From: an uncultured Moraxella sp.
Lineage (GTDB): Bacteria; Pseudomonadota; Gammaproteobacteria; Pseudomonadales; Moraxellaceae
Assembly: GCA_943908425.1 (NCBI GenBank)
Contig: CALTTC010000007.1
Location: 1-64,000, forward strand
Direction: 5' to 3'
Length of the DNA stretch: 64,000 bases
Of this stretch, positions 63,492 through 64,000 are shown piece after piece (position 1 is the stretch's first letter; every line of letters starts with the position of its first letter). The translations under genes and the position numbers were made by a program. The notes below the pieces were generated by a model. It had not been told where the DNA came from, ran no database searches, and saw only the letters and a list, made by a program, of their open reading frames with translations.

Positions 63492-63992
63492 ATGATTAAT
63501 AAATTTTTCTTATTATTTCATACATTTTTTTGCTGACTTGTTTGCAAGCTTGCGAAAAAATTGGACAAAAGAATAATATTATTGAAACAAAACATCTTAA
63601 TCATGCTATCAAGAATGATGTCAAAAAAAATAGCCAAGAAAATGAAATTATTTTTGATGAGAATTATAGAATTGAAAAAAAATTGATTACAAAGAAGATA
63701 ATATAATAATAAAATTTGATAATAAAAAAATAGTTATTTTTACCAACAATGAGAATCCAATTCTGAGTTATTATAAAAAAATAATCAAATAGAGAAAGAT
63801 AAACCAATAGATTTTTACTATACATATAGTGAAGATATCAATTCTGCAACTGATAAAATAAAGTTGCTGTTTCAAAATAGTAATAAAAATAATAACATAA
63901 TTTTAGTTACTCCGATTACCATGGATGAAAATCCAAGATATAACACTATTTATTTAAATGAGAATGGTGTTATAAATAATGTACTTGTTTAG
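63492..63992 (+). pseudogene. Frameshifted lipoprotein, putative immunity protein
   Basis: The ATG at 63492 has AGAGG 7 bp upstream. The frame starts MINKFFLLFHTFF and is broken at T7 (63525-63531); one more T restores LLTCLQACEKIGQ, a signal peptide with lipobox LQAC. Further breaks at A8 (63675-63682) and A7 (63775-63781) are each repaired by one added A. The repaired protein has about 165 residues, is very Asn/Lys/Ile-rich and ends in GVINNVLV. A periplasmic lipoprotein directly after a peptidoglycan-hydrolase gene fits an immunity protein. The window ends 8 bp after the stop. Confidence 0.65.
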
Positions 63993-64000
63993 CTATCGGA

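Noticed and set aside
1..64000. CRISPR array
   Set aside because: No regularly spaced repeats with unique spacers were seen; the repeats found are tandem or single pairs.

Overview
The window reads as a chromosome segment of a gammaproteobacterium of the Moraxellaceae, most likely Moraxella or a close relative. The basis is gene content and order: a ChpA/ChpB twitching-motility chemosensory system, tRNA-Trp-secE-nusG-rplKA-rplJL-rpoBC, cmoAB, an sdhE-ygfX pair, cytochrome c4 divergent from engB, and serB divergent from an Smp-like gene. Base composition is moderate and falls in accessory stretches. No species-diagnostic marker was used, so the genus is an inference.

Layout. 1-5.8 kb: 3' part of a pili chemosensory operon (giant hybrid kinase ChpA, methylesterase ChpB, ChpC-like adaptor). 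5.9-6.5 kb: cytochrome b561. 6.5-18.8 kb: transcription/translation superoperon with visible promoters before tRNA-Trp, rplJ and rpoB and a terminator/attenuator between rplL and rpoB. 18.8-30.4 kb: housekeeping genes (cmoA, cmoB, argS, a SPOR protein, mliC-like, nhaA, coaBC, fadD, ruvB, sdhE, ygfX). 30.4-32.5 kb: a cytochrome c5, tRNA-Arg(CCG) and, directly downstream of the tRNA, fragments of a phage-type regulator and a frameshifted DUF2726 gene. 32.5-36.2 kb: a lipid module (MaoC-like hydratase, long FabG, thiolase). 36.3-43.2 kb: hemJ, nadE, a lipoprotein, smpB, a lone TnpB and nfsA; this stretch contains no GCGC tetranucleotide that I could find, unlike the flanks. 43.1-44.35 kb: a 1.1-kb island bounded by an 82-bp direct repeat of the nfsA 3' end. 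44.4-48.3 kb: rnfH, a transporter, cytochrome c4, engB, rsmI. 48.3-50.7 kb: AT-rich accessory stretch with a Panacea (DUF4065) gene overlapping a small membrane protein gene, which looks like a toxin-antitoxin pair. 50.7-60.4 kb: bioB, SCP2-like, serB, smp-like, small acidic and UPF0149 genes, two YbjQ paralogues, valS. 60.5-64 kb: a decayed cassette with a GH19-like plus M23 peptidoglycan-hydrolase gene followed by a broken lipoprotein gene, reminiscent of a secreted effector and its immunity protein.

The most interesting parts are the nfsA-flanking repeat island, the Panacea/membrane-peptide pair, the decayed effector cassette, the TnpB with a substituted RuvC-II position, and the recurring pattern that accessory genes are broken at homopolymers. 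The last may be real slippage or consensus error and should be settled before calling pseudogenes.
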